Of a stretch of 7,146 nt of DNA, positions 1 through 7,146 are shown in pieces. The position numbers and the translations under genes are program-made. The stretch covers positions 1-7,146 of the forward strand of contig CAIZDF010000068.1 in NCBI GenBank assembly GCA_903931645.1, in the 5' to 3' direction. Origin of the DNA: an uncultured Tolumonas sp. (GTDB lineage Bacteria > Pseudomonadota > Gammaproteobacteria > Enterobacterales > Aeromonadaceae). Under the pieces are notes generated by a model. It had not been told where the DNA came from, made no database searches, and saw only the letters and a program-made list of their open reading frames with translations. The stretch's first letter is position 1; every line of letters begins with the position of its first letter.

Positions 1-354
1 GAAGAAAAACACCTCGAAATCACCAAAGATAAACGATTAAAACTAGGCACGAGTGATAAAGAACATGGGGTCTGCCCTTCTGTTTCCCATTTTTTTCGTT
101 CAGTGGCGCAAACCTATCATTCCTCTGTCATTAGCATACTGTTAAGTGGCATGGGGCGTGACGGCGCCGCTGAATTGAAACTATTACGGGACTTAGGCGC
201 AACCACTATTGCACAAGATCAAGAAAGCTCAGTCGTGCATGGCATGCCTGGCGAAGCAATCCGACTCGGTGGTGCAAGCCATATTTTACCCGCGTCAGCT
301 ATTGCATCCACCCTCTGCAGTCTTATTACACCATTCGATAACATCGGATGTTAG
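1..354 (+). CDS. cheB: CheB-type protein-glutamate methylesterase (WspF-like), C-terminal part, 5' truncated by window edge
   Basis: The frame is open from base 1 and ends at TAG 352-354, giving 117 residues of the C-terminal catalytic domain. CheB removes methyl groups from (and deamidates) glutamyl/glutaminyl residues of chemoreceptors to reset their signalling state in the cytoplasm. Visible family motifs are PSVSHFFRSVA (equivalent to the usual RPSVD-xxF-xSVA), the LLSGMGRDGA loop whose Asp (codon 160-162) matches the catalytic-triad Asp, then TTIAQDQESSVVHGMPGEAI and a closing ILPASAIA. The Ser and His of the triad and any receiver domain would lie upstream, outside the window. A GTG at 103 is internal to the domain and is not the start. 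The next gene begins at or just after this stop and is a diguanylate cyclase response regulator, an order typical of wspF-wspR. Whether it serves a Wsp-like or a flagellar chemosensory array cannot be decided without the upstream genes. Confidence 0.9.
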   Translation, partial: EEKHLEITKDKRLKLGTSDKEHGVCPSVSHFFRSVAQTYHSSVISILLSGMGRDGAAELKLLRDLGATTIAQDQESSVVHGMPGEAIRLGGASHILPASAIASTLCSLITPFDNIGC

Positions 355-1952
355 TTGGATTAATTTTTATGTTAGAAAAACATCGTGGTACATCAGTATT
401 AATCGTCGAAGACAGTGCAACACAGGCGGATCAATTACGCTTTTTTCTGGAAAAACATGGCTTCCTCGTCACAGTCACTTGCAATGGTAAAGAAGCCTTA
501 GCATCACTGCAGCAGCATATTCCAGCTGTTGTGATCAGCGATATTGTTATGCCACAGCTCAATGGTTATGAACTCTGTACTGCAATTCGTAAAGATCCCC
601 GGACAGCTCATTTACCCGTGGTGTTATTGACCGCGTTATCCAGCCCGCGTGATATTTTGCTGGCGTTAGAATGCAAAGCAGATCATTTCATCACCAAACC
701 ATACAGTGAAACGTATCTACTCTCCCGCATGGAAAGCATTCTGGAGATGATCCGTTTACGTCAAAACGGCCAGCTTCCCGAAGCCTCAGAATCAGACATT
801 TATTTTCAGGGTGAATGGTTTCACATTTCTGCCGCCAGACAGCGCATATTAGATCTGTTGATCTCAACGTATGAATCGATGGTACTGCGCAATGAAGAAT
901 TATTGACCGCGCAAAATGAATTACGGGAAAGTAATCTCAAGTTGGAGTTGGCAGTGGATGAAGCCACAACCGCAAAACAACAAGCACATATCATGCTAGA
1001 AGAGTTATCTCGACGAGACAGTGCGATCCGAAAAACCAATGAAGAACTGCATTTAATTCATAGCATTGAATCATTAATTAATCAGAATAACGACTGGCAG
1101 TCATTGTTCCGTCTGGTCAGTGAAAAATTGTGTAGTGCCAAACAATTCGGCATCCGGGATTTTGTTCATATCAGTCTAGCAGAGCTTGATAATAACTCTG
1201 CAGATAACACAGTATGCCTGCAAGACGCCTGTTGCCATCAATGTGAACTGCCATCCACCGTTATTGAACACGCAGGCCCAGTGTCAATGTCGTGTCACCC
1301 AACCGGTGCTGCAGCCGGTAAAATGACCATTCCATTATTAGCTAAGAATAAAATTGTCGGCGTATTGTGTTGTCAGATAGAAACAGGCTATCAACTCAAC
1401 GAACAACAACGAGAATTGTTAAGCTCCCTTGGTCGACAACTGGGCATGGCCTTAGAAAATATTCGTCTATATGAAGAGGCTCGCTCACTGTCATTACACG
1501 ATCCATTAACCGGATTAGCCAACCGCCGTTATCTGGATATCAGTTATGCTAACCAAGTCGCTCGTTCCAAACGACATACCCAACCGTTTTCGCTGATGTT
1601 ATTAGATATCGACCACTTCAAACTGTATAACGACAATCATGGGCATGGCCAAGGCGATCGTATTCTTATCCAAGTCGCTGACGTTTTACGAGACTCGATC
1701 CGCAGCACCGATCTGGCGGTTCGTTATGGTGGGGAAGAGTTTTTATTGCTGATCAGTGATAGTAAAGCGGATGCCGCCTTTGAATTGGCTGAACGGATCC
1801 GCCTTCAAATCGCTGGCGAAATTGGTGTTACTATTAGTATTGGTATTGCTGATTACCGAGTGAATGACAGCTTAGACACGCAAATTTTGCGAGCGGATAT
1901 GGCTCTTTATAAAGCCAAACATGCCGGTCGGAACCGGGTAGAAGTGGAATAA
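348..1952 (+). CDS. Response regulator diguanylate cyclase, REC - coiled coil - GAF - GGDEF (WspR-like variant)
   Basis: Predicted to make c-di-GMP from two GTP when activated by phosphorylation; cytoplasmic, no membrane segments seen. Numbering is from ATG 348. The receiver spans about 15-132 with acidic pair E21-D22, phosphoacceptor D65 in SDIVMP, T95 and K117. A helical, heptad-like linker follows at about 172-235. A GAF-type domain covers about 236-374, with its typical strand near 326-343 (IPLLAKNKIVGVL) and an unusual cysteine group (C290, C295, C296, C299, C316). The GGDEF domain runs about 380-534: DPLTGLANRR, metal Asp D420, base-contact N428 and D437, signature GGEEF 461-465, and inhibitory-site RSTD 452-455 exactly five residues before it. 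The cyclase therefore looks active and product-inhibited. Its start overlaps the cheB stop by 7 nt; ATG 369 is an alternative (527 residues) with a better ribosome site and a more usual receiver N-terminus. Pseudomonas WspR lacks a GAF domain, so no wspR symbol is given. Confidence 0.93.
   Translation: MLVGLIFMLEKHRGTSVLIVEDSATQADQLRFFLEKHGFLVTVTCNGKEALASLQQHIPAVVISDIVMPQLNGYELCTAIRKDPRTAHLPVVLLTALSSPRDILLALECKADHFITKPYSETYLLSRMESILEMIRLRQNGQLPEASESDIYFQGEWFHISAARQRILDLLISTYESMVLRNEELLTAQNELRESNLKLELAVDEATTAKQQAHIMLEELSRRDSAIRKTNEELHLIHSIESLINQNNDWQSLFRLVSEKLCSAKQFGIRDFVHISLAELDNNSADNTVCLQDACCHQCELPSTVIEHAGPVSMSCHPTGAAAGKMTIPLLAKNKIVGVLCCQIETGYQLNEQQRELLSSLGRQLGMALENIRLYEEARSLSLHDPLTGLANRRYLDISYANQVARSKRHTQPFSLMLLDIDHFKLYNDNHGHGQGDRILIQVADVLRDSIRSTDLAVRYGGEEFLLLISDSKADAAFELAERIRLQIAGEIGVTISIGIADYRVNDSLDTQILRADMALYKAKHAGRNRVEVE
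356..360 (+). promoter_or_regulatory. Possible weak ribosome binding site for the internal ATG at 369
   Basis: TGGAT lies about 8-9 bases before the ATG at 369-371. No purine-rich Shine-Dalgarno sequence is seen before the upstream in-frame ATG at 348. The site therefore favours 369 as the real start of the response regulator gene, although coupling to cheB translation could allow use of 348 without its own site. Confidence 0.35.
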
Positions 1953-1969
1953 TCGAAATAACAGACACA

Positions 1970-1994
1970 AAAAAGGCGCATAAAGCGCCTTTTT
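1970..1994. terminator. Bidirectional rho-independent terminator between the cyclase gene and accA
   Basis: AAAAAGGCGC (1970-1979), a 5-nt loop ATAAA, then GCGCCTTTTT (1985-1994) form a perfect 10-bp stem. The GC core is five pairs. The plus strand ends in TTTTT and the minus strand in six T (complement of 1969-1974). It lies 17 nt after the cyclase stop and 14 nt after the accA stop, so it can end both convergent transcripts. Confidence 0.88.
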
Positions 1995-2008
1995 ATCATC
2001 ATCGACGA

Positions 2009-2965
2009 TTAACAATAACCATTCGACATCAAACGCTGATAACGCTGCTTCAACAACTCAGGTGTATTCAGTTGCTGTAATTCTTTCAAATCAGCCTGAA
2101 TGCGCTGTTTCAAAAAGCTCGCCATTTCATCCACGTTACGATGTGCACCACCTAATGGTTCCGGCACAATACCATCGATCAGTTTCAATTCTTTCAGACG
2201 CGTTGCCGTAATGCCCATAGCATCTGCCGCCACATTCGCTTTATCGGCACTCTTCCACAGAATAGAAGCACAGCCTTCTGGAGAAATTACGGAATAAGTC
2301 GAATATTGCAACATGTTGACACGATCACCAACGCCAATGGCCAACGCACCACCCGATCCGCCTTCACCGATCACGGTACAAATTACCGGTACTTTCAGGC
2401 TGGACATCACTTTCAGATTTCGGGCAATCGCTTCTGACTGACCACGTTCTTCTGCACCTACCCCTGGATATGCACCCGGCGTGTCGATAAACGTGATGAT
2501 AGGCATATTAAAACGCTCAGCCATATACATCAGACGAAGTGCTTTACGATAACCTTCTGGCTTTGGCATACCAAAGTTACGTTTAATCTTTTCTTGGGTA
2601 TCGCGACCTTTCTGATGACCAATCACCATCACTGGTTGGCCATCTAAACGTGCAATACCACCCACGATCGCTTTGTCATCGGCAAATGCACGATCACCCG
2701 CCAGCTCATCAAAATCAGTAAAGATACGAGCCAGATAATCTTCGGTGTAAGGACGCTGTGGATGACGCGCCACCTGCGAAATTTGCCATGCACCGAGATC
2801 AGAAAACAGCTTTCTGGTCAGTTCTTCATTTTTCTTTTCCAGATGTTTAATTTCATCTGTCAGATCCACACTGCCACCGACATTCTCACTGACATGTCTC
2901 AGTTCTTCGATTTGTGCCAGCAGTTCAGCAATAGGTTGTTCAAATTCCAGAAAGTTCATATTCAT
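2009..2965 (-). CDS. accA: Acetyl-CoA carboxylase carboxyltransferase subunit alpha
   Basis: AccA pairs with AccD to form the cytoplasmic carboxyltransferase, which moves the carboxyl group from biotin on AccB to acetyl-CoA, giving malonyl-CoA for fatty acid synthesis. The 318 residues compare with 319 in E. coli and the whole length is colinear with it. Family marks are [12 protein letters not shown] at the N-terminus, [19 protein letters not shown] (57-74), [12 protein letters not shown] (86-97), [19 protein letters not shown] (116-134), [15 protein letters not shown] (162-176) and the glycine-rich [14 protein letters not shown] (201-214) of the crotonase-like fold. The first ATG (2963-2965) aligns with the E. 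coli start; a second ATG two codons in is possible. The ribosome site is weak (CGGAT about 8 nt upstream). It starts 18 nt after the dnaE stop, which suggests co-transcription, and it is the last gene before the terminator. In E. coli ldcC follows accA; here the convergent cyclase gene does. Confidence 0.98.
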   Translation of the reverse strand: MNMNFLEFEQPIAELLAQIEELRHVSENVGGSVDLTDEIKHLEKKNEELTRKLFSDLGAWQISQVARHPQRPYTEDYLARIFTDFDELAGDRAFADDKAIVGGIARLDGQPVMVIGHQKGRDTQEKIKRNFGMPKPEGYRKALRLMYMAERFNMPIITFIDTPGAYPGVGAEERGQSEAIARNLKVMSSLKVPVICTVIGEGGSGGALAIGVGDRVNMLQYSTYSVISPEGCASILWKSADKANVAADAMGITATRLKELKLIDGIVPEPLGGAHRNVDEMASFLKQRIQADLKELQQLNTPELLKQRYQRLMSNGYC

Positions 2966-2983
2966 AATTTGTATCCGAAATCG

Positions 2984-5900
2984 CTACTCAAATATCAGTT
3001 CAACGTCTTGCTTGCCCACCTGGGCACGCAGCTCGTTCAGTAGTTGATCGGTTGGCGTTACCCGCCATTCGGTCCCCAACGTCAGTTGTCCCTGTGCACC
3101 CGACCTGCGATAGCAGATATGCACAGGACACACCCCGGCACGATGGGGCGTTAATATCTCAGGCAGATTACGCATAAAGCGATCTGCCATTTCAGATTGC
3201 GTGACTTTAACCCGCAATCCCCGCGCATGACGACTACGCGCATCTTCAATCTCTAACACTTCGCGGGCCGACATTTTAATGCCCCCCGCATACTCGTCAA
3301 AGCTGATTTGACCAGTTACCACTAAAATCCGGTCTTTTTGCAGTAATGACTCATATCGTTCCAACGCCTCACTGAACAAAGTAATGTCCAGACGGCCGGA
3401 ACGATCGTCTAATGTCAGTATCCCCATCTTGGTTCCGCGCTTGGTCACCATGATTCGGGCATTTAACACCAGACCGGCAGCAACAGCCGGTTTATCACGC
3501 TCTGTAGGTTGCAGATCGCATAAACGGCCGGAAGTATAATGCTTTAGCTCTGCCAAGTATTGATTTATTGGATGGCCCGTTAAATATAAACCGAGTGTTT
3601 CACGTTCGCCATCTAACCATTTCTGATCCGACCACTCAGGTACATCTGCAAATGTCGGGGTAGGTAATACGCCGTCATCTGCAAAAATGTCACCAAACAG
3701 ATCATTTTGCCCCAACGCTTTATCTTTCGCTTGCTGCTCGGCAGCCTTCATCGCCTCTTCCAGCGACGCCATCAATGCAGCACGGTGTGGGCCTAACCGA
3801 TCTAGTGCGCCAGCATAGATCAGTTTTTCCATCACCCGCTTATTAAGTCGTTTAATATCAACACGATTACAGAAATCGAACAGATCTTTAAATGGCCCAC
3901 CCTCATTACGTGCCGCAATAATCGCTTCAACCGGGCCTTCGCCAACCCCTTTCACCGCACCGATACCGTAAACCACTTCACCCCGTTCATTCACGGTAAA
4001 GCGATACTGCCCGGAATTCACATCCGGCGGGATCAGCTTCAGCCCCATCCGCTGACACTCATCGACCAAGGTCACGATCTTGTCAGTGTTGTCCATATCG
4101 GCAGTCATTACTGCCGCCATGAACTCGGCTGGATAGTGCGTTTTCAGCCATAACGTTTGATAAGAAACCAGCGCATAGGCAGCAGAGTGCGATTTGTTAA
4201 ATCCGTAACCAGCGAATTTCTCCACCAGATCGAAGATGTGCATCGCCAACTCGCCATCGACACCATTACTGACCGCACCGGATTCAAAACCAGAGCGCTG
4301 TTTAGCCATCTCCTCCGGTTTTTTCTTACCCATCGCTCGACGCAACATGTCTGCGCCGCCCAGCGTATAACCGGCGAGGGTTTGCGCGATCTGCATAACC
4401 TGCTCTTGATACAGGATGATGCCGTAAGTCGGCTCCAGAATCGGCTGCAACGACTCATGCTGCCACTGAATATCGGGGTAAGAAATCGCTTCACGCCCAT
4501 GTTTACGGTCAATGAAGTTATCCACCATGCCCGACTGCAACGGGCCAGGGCGGAACAACGCTACTAACGCGATCATGTCTTCAAAGCAGTCTGGTTGCAG
4601 ACGTTTGATCAGATCTTTCATACCGCGCGATTCCAACTGGAATACCGCAGTAGTTTCGGAGTTTTTTAGAATTTTAAAGGAAGTTGGATCATCCAGCGGG
4701 ATCGCCGCAATATCGACTGGCGGTTTACCTTCTTTTGCCAGACGCGGATTGATCATATCCAGCGCCCACTTGATGATAGTGAGCGTGCGCAAACCCAGGA
4801 AGTCGAACTTCACCAGTCCTGCATATTCCACATCATTTTTATCAAACTGGGTAACCGGCTGTAAGCCTTGGTCATCACAATAGAGCGGCGCAAAATCGGT
4901 AATTTTTGTCGGCGCGATAACCACACCACCGGCATGTTTACCGGCGTTACGGGTGACCCCTTCCAGTTTCCGCGCCATATCAATCAGCGCTTTAACTTCC
5001 TCATCCTGCTCGTATAACTCAACCAGTTTCGGCTCAACATCAAAGGCTTTGGCTAAAGTCATACCTGGATCAGGTGGGATCAGCTTCGATATACGATCCA
5101 CAAAACCATACGGATGACCTAATACACGGCCCACGTCGCGCACTACCGCTTTAGCCGCCATGGTACCGAAAGTGATGATCTGCGACACCGCTTCACGGCC
5201 ATACATCTGTGCAACGTGATCAATCACCTCATCGCGCCGATCCATACAAAAATCGACGTCGAAATCAGGCATCGAAACACGTTCCGGGTTCAGGAAACGT
5301 TCGAACAGCAAATCGAGCGCCAGCGGATCCAAATCAGTGATTTTCAGTGCATACGCCACCAGACTACCCGCGCCCGAACCACGCCCCGGCCCGACCGGAA
5401 TATCGTTATCTTTCGACCACTGGATAAATTCCATTACGATCAGGAAGTAACCGGGAAAGCCCATCTGGTTGATAACTTTCAGCTCAATTTCCAGACGTTC
5501 ATCGTAGGCTGGGCGTTTTTCTGCTCGTACCGCCGGATCAGGGAAGAGAAACTCCAGGCGATCTTCCATCCCCTCTTTTGATTTCATGACCAGAAAATCT
5601 TCTGTGGTCATATCGCCAGTCGGAAATTGCGGTAAGAAGTATTCGCCCAACCGGACAGTAACATTACAGCGTTTAGCAATTTCAACGCTGTTAATTAATG
5701 CTTCGGGAATATCTTTGAACAGCTCACACATTTCATCTTGTGTGCGCAGATATTGCTGATTACTAAACCGTTTCGGGCGGCGAGCGTCATCTAGCGTATA
5801 ACCGTCATGGATGGCAACGCGAATTTCATGCGCGTCAAAATCATCTTTATTCAGGAACACCACATCATTGGTCGCGACGACTGGCAGATCGTTCTGCACA

Positions 5901-6466
5901 GCCAACTCAACCGCCATGTGCAGATAGGTTTCTTCATCAAGACGACCAGTACGGATCAATTCCAGATAAAAGCGATCGGCAAAATGCTGTTGGTAAAACG
6001 CCGTACAGCGCTCGACCATTGCCTGATTGCCTTTCAGCAAGAATTTGCCGATATCACCCATCCGTCCACCAGATAGCAAAATAACACCGCCAGCGTGTTC
6101 CGCTAACCATGTTTTATCGATAACCGGACGTCCTTGAATATGGCCGCGTAAATAACCTTTTGAAATTAATTGAATAAGATTTTGCTGCCCAGCGTTATCC
6201 ATCGCCAGACCAACTAAGCGAAACAGCTCATCGCCCAGCTCTTCACTTTGCACCCAGAAATCGACACCGATAATGGGCTTAATGCCTTTACCGTGGGCAT
6301 CACCATAAAAACGCACCAAGCCGCTTTGGTTCATCTGGTCTGTTAACGCCATGGCCACCATTTTATCTTCGGCAACGCGCGCGACTAATGGTTTGATCTT
6401 TTGCAGACCATCCACCATCGAAAAATCAGAATGAATATGAAGATGAACGAAACGCGGTTCGGCCAT
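2984..6466 (-). CDS. dnaE: DNA polymerase III subunit alpha (replicative polymerase)
   Basis: This is the catalytic subunit of the replicative holoenzyme, acting in the core with DnaQ (proofreading) and HolE and held on DNA by the beta clamp. At 1160 residues it equals E. coli DnaE, and key residues keep the same numbers. An N-terminal PHP domain (about 1-270) starts with [15 protein letters not shown]. The C-family polymerase palm follows, with catalytic D401 and D403 in PDFDVDF and D555 in VKFDFLGLR, plus [17 protein letters not shown] (359-375). Finger and clamp-binding regions include [18 protein letters not shown] (753-770). A helix-hairpin-helix is near 833-852 ([17 protein letters not shown]). 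The clamp-binding motif QNDLF is at 920-924, an OB-fold at about 993-1075 and the tau-binding C-terminus after that. The ATG at 6464-6466 is supported by an AGGAAA ribosome site and by the aligned MAEPRFVHL start. It lies 12 nt after rnhB and 18 nt before accA. Confidence 0.99.
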   Translation of the reverse strand: MAEPRFVHLHIHSDFSMVDGLQKIKPLVARVAEDKMVAMALTDQMNQSGLVRFYGDAHGKGIKPIIGVDFWVQSEELGDELFRLVGLAMDNAGQQNLIQLISKGYLRGHIQGRPVIDKTWLAEHAGGVILLSGGRMGDIGKFLLKGNQAMVERCTAFYQQHFADRFYLELIRTGRLDEETYLHMAVELAVQNDLPVVATNDVVFLNKDDFDAHEIRVAIHDGYTLDDARRPKRFSNQQYLRTQDEMCELFKDIPEALINSVEIAKRCNVTVRLGEYFLPQFPTGDMTTEDFLVMKSKEGMEDRLEFLFPDPAVRAEKRPAYDERLEIELKVINQMGFPGYFLIVMEFIQWSKDNDIPVGPGRGSGAGSLVAYALKITDLDPLALDLLFERFLNPERVSMPDFDVDFCMDRRDEVIDHVAQMYGREAVSQIITFGTMAAKAVVRDVGRVLGHPYGFVDRISKLIPPDPGMTLAKAFDVEPKLVELYEQDEEVKALIDMARKLEGVTRNAGKHAGGVVIAPTKITDFAPLYCDDQGLQPVTQFDKNDVEYAGLVKFDFLGLRTLTIIKWALDMINPRLAKEGKPPVDIAAIPLDDPTSFKILKNSETTAVFQLESRGMKDLIKRLQPDCFEDMIALVALFRPGPLQSGMVDNFIDRKHGREAISYPDIQWQHESLQPILEPTYGIILYQEQVMQIAQTLAGYTLGGADMLRRAMGKKKPEEMAKQRSGFESGAVSNGVDGELAMHIFDLVEKFAGYGFNKSHSAAYALVSYQTLWLKTHYPAEFMAAVMTADMDNTDKIVTLVDECQRMGLKLIPPDVNSGQYRFTVNERGEVVYGIGAVKGVGEGPVEAIIAARNEGGPFKDLFDFCNRVDIKRLNKRVMEKLIYAGALDRLGPHRAALMASLEEAMKAAEQQAKDKALGQNDLFGDIFADDGVLPTPTFADVPEWSDQKWLDGERETLGLYLTGHPINQYLAELKHYTSGRLCDLQPTERDKPAVAAGLVLNARIMVTKRGTKMGILTLDDRSGRLDITLFSEALERYESLLQKDRILVVTGQISFDEYAGGIKMSAREVLEIEDARSRHARGLRVKVTQSEMADRFMRNLPEILTPHRAGVCPVHICYRRSGAQGQLTLGTEWRVTPTDQLLNELRAQVGKQDVELIFE

Positions 6467-6470
6467 GATG

Positions 6471-6476
6471 TTTCCT
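6471..6476 (-). promoter_or_regulatory. Ribosome binding site of dnaE
   Basis: AGGAAA on the minus strand lies seven to eight bases before the dnaE ATG, in the 12-nt gap after the rnhB TAA. It fixes the dnaE start and is the best Shine-Dalgarno sequence of the cluster. Confidence 0.75.
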
Positions 6477-6478
6477 GT

Positions 6479-7072
6479 TTAGACGAGGCCTAAAGCCAGT
6501 TTAACCGGTTTAAAACTACGGCGATGTACAGATAACGCGCCATGTTCAGCCAAAGCAGCTAAATGCTGAACTGTGGGATACCCTTTATGCTGAGCGAAAC
6601 CATATTGCGGATATTGCAGATCTAACTCTGCCATTTCACGATCGCGAGTTACTTTAGCTAAGATAGAAGCAGCACTAATTTCTGCGACCAAGCTATCCCC
6701 TTTCACCACCGCTTGTGAAGGCATCATCAGTGCAGGGCAACGGTTACCATCTATCAGTACAAATTCGGGTTGGATATATAATCCAGCGACAGCGCGCTGC
6801 ATTGCTTTCATTGTGGCCTGCAAAATATTGAACTCATCAATTTCAGCAGCAGAACAACGACCGATAGCAAACGCCAATGCATTTTCGCGGATAATATCAA
6901 ATAACGCTTCGCGTTTTTTTTCCGATAATTTTTTGGAATCGTTAAGGCCAGAGATAGGTCGGGCTGGATCAAGGATCACCGCCGCGGTGACGACATCCCC
7001 GACCAGCGGACCACGACCAACTTCATCCACACCGGCAATTAACTGGTATGGAGGGTAGTTAAATGTGCTCAT
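6479..7072 (-). CDS. rnhB: Ribonuclease HII
   Basis: RNase HII cuts the RNA strand of RNA-DNA hybrids, and 5' of single ribonucleotides embedded in DNA, starting ribonucleotide excision repair in the cytoplasm. The protein has 197 residues against 198 in E. coli. The four acidic active-site residues are in place: D16 and E17 in [14 protein letters not shown]108 in VLIDGNRCP and D126 in VVKGDS. The GRG motif (19-21), [11 protein letters not shown] (44-54), [14 protein letters not shown] (131-144) and [11 protein letters not shown] (157-167) are all family marks. The ATG at 7070-7072 has AAGGG five bases upstream and overlaps the lpxB TGA by 4 nt (ATGA), implying translational coupling. The coding strand has an eight-A run (complement of 6914-6921) over the EKK codons. 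No defect is seen. Confidence 0.98.
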   Translation of the reverse strand: MSTFNYPPYQLIAGVDEVGRGPLVGDVVTAAVILDPARPISGLNDSKKLSEKKREALFDIIRENALAFAIGRCSAAEIDEFNILQATMKAMQRAVAGLYIQPEFVLIDGNRCPALMMPSQAVVKGDSLVAEISAASILAKVTRDREMAELDLQYPQYGFAQHKGYPTVQHLAALAEHGALSVHRRSFKPVKLALGLV

Positions 7073-7146
7073 ATACGCCCTTGTAATACGTCGAGAACAG
7101 CTTGTGCCGCTTGTTTATCCGCATCACAGCGGATCAGTTCGTGCAA
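7069..7146 (-). CDS. lpxB: Lipid-A-disaccharide synthase, last 25 codons (5' part outside the window)
   Basis: On the minus strand the sequence from the right edge reads [20 protein letters not shown] and five more residues, ending in TGA at 7069-7071. This matches the E. coli LpxB C-terminus as I recall it (HQLIRCNADEQAAQAVLEL). LpxB condenses UDP-2,3-diacylglucosamine with lipid X to form the lipid A disaccharide at the inner face of the inner membrane. No catalytic residues fall in this fragment. The call rests on the tail match together with the conserved order lpxB-rnhB-dnaE-accA. The stop overlaps the rnhB start as ATGA. Confidence 0.9.
   Translation of the reverse strand: MHELIRCDADKQAAQAVLDVLQGRI
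7078..7082 (-). promoter_or_regulatory. Ribosome binding site of rnhB, inside the end of lpxB
   Basis: AAGGG on the minus strand is five bases before the rnhB ATG and lies within the last codons of lpxB. It supports the chosen rnhB start and coupling with lpxB. Confidence 0.65.

Noticed and set aside
103..105. GTG as the start of a short CheB-like protein
   Set aside because: The frame continues upstream to base 1 with residues that belong to the CheB domain (GVCPSVSHFFRS), so the GTG is an internal Val codon.
209..490. 93-codon plus-strand open frame across the cheB-cyclase junction
   Set aside because: It lies in a different frame from both conserved proteins and its translation is low in recognisable motifs; it cannot coexist with the real genes as a conserved product.
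2316..2321. TTGACA, a perfect sigma-70 -35 hexamer on the plus strand inside accA
   Set aside because: The position 17 nt downstream reads GGCCAA, not a -10 box, and it points antisense within accA with no gene to serve.
2966..2983. Possible promoter or regulatory site in the dnaE-accA gap
   Set aside because: The 18-nt gap holds only a weak ribosome site. Any promoter would have to lie inside dnaE, and I see no convincing -35/-10 pair there by eye.
2762..3043. 93-codon plus-strand open frame across the accA start and dnaE end
   Set aside because: It is antisense to two clearly real genes, has no ribosome site that stands out and has no family resemblance.
4144..4567. Open frames of 120-136 codons on both strands inside dnaE
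   Set aside because: They overlap the fully conserved polymerase sequence in other frames and show no recognisable domain, so they are shadows of a constrained gene. The same holds for open frames at 4512-4883, 5216-5581 and 5807-6076.

Overview
The window looks like a gammaproteobacterial chromosome. On the minus strand it carries the classic cluster lpxB (3' end only) - rnhB - dnaE - accA, read right to left. RnhB, DnaE and AccA are colinear with the E. coli proteins as I recall them: DnaE is 1160 residues with matching numbering of catalytic and clamp-binding residues, RnhB is 197 residues, AccA is 318. Moderate base composition, close similarity to enteric proteins and the absence of ldcC after accA would fit a relative of the Aeromonadales (for example Tolumonas-like). 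That placement is an inference, not a demonstrated result.

Layout, left to right. Positions 1-354 (+) are the C-terminal catalytic part of a CheB-type protein-glutamate methylesterase cut by the window edge. Positions 348-1952 (+) are a response regulator with REC, coiled coil, GAF and GGDEF regions, a predicted diguanylate cyclase with complete active and product-inhibition motifs. A perfect 10-bp hairpin with T-runs on both strands (1970-1994) separates this pair from the convergent accA (2009-2965, -). Next come dnaE (2984-6466, -), rnhB (6479-7072, -) and the last 25 codons of lpxB (7069-7146, -). No intergenic stretch exceeds 60 bases, so the window is essentially all coding.

How the genes work together. 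The plus-strand pair resembles the end of a Wsp-type chemosensory operon, where a CheB-like esterase (WspF) is followed by a diguanylate cyclase response regulator (WspR). Such systems convert a surface or envelope signal into c-di-GMP. The difference is an added GAF domain with a cysteine cluster between the receiver and the cyclase. The minus-strand genes are housekeeping: lipid A synthesis, RNA-DNA hybrid repair, replicative polymerase and the first step of fatty acid synthesis. They are tightly packed with a 4-nt overlap and gaps of 12 and 18 nt, and appear co-transcribed up to the shared terminator.

I see no mobile element, CRISPR array, tRNA or rRNA. The most interesting part is the variant WspR-like regulator; the rest is ordinary core genome.
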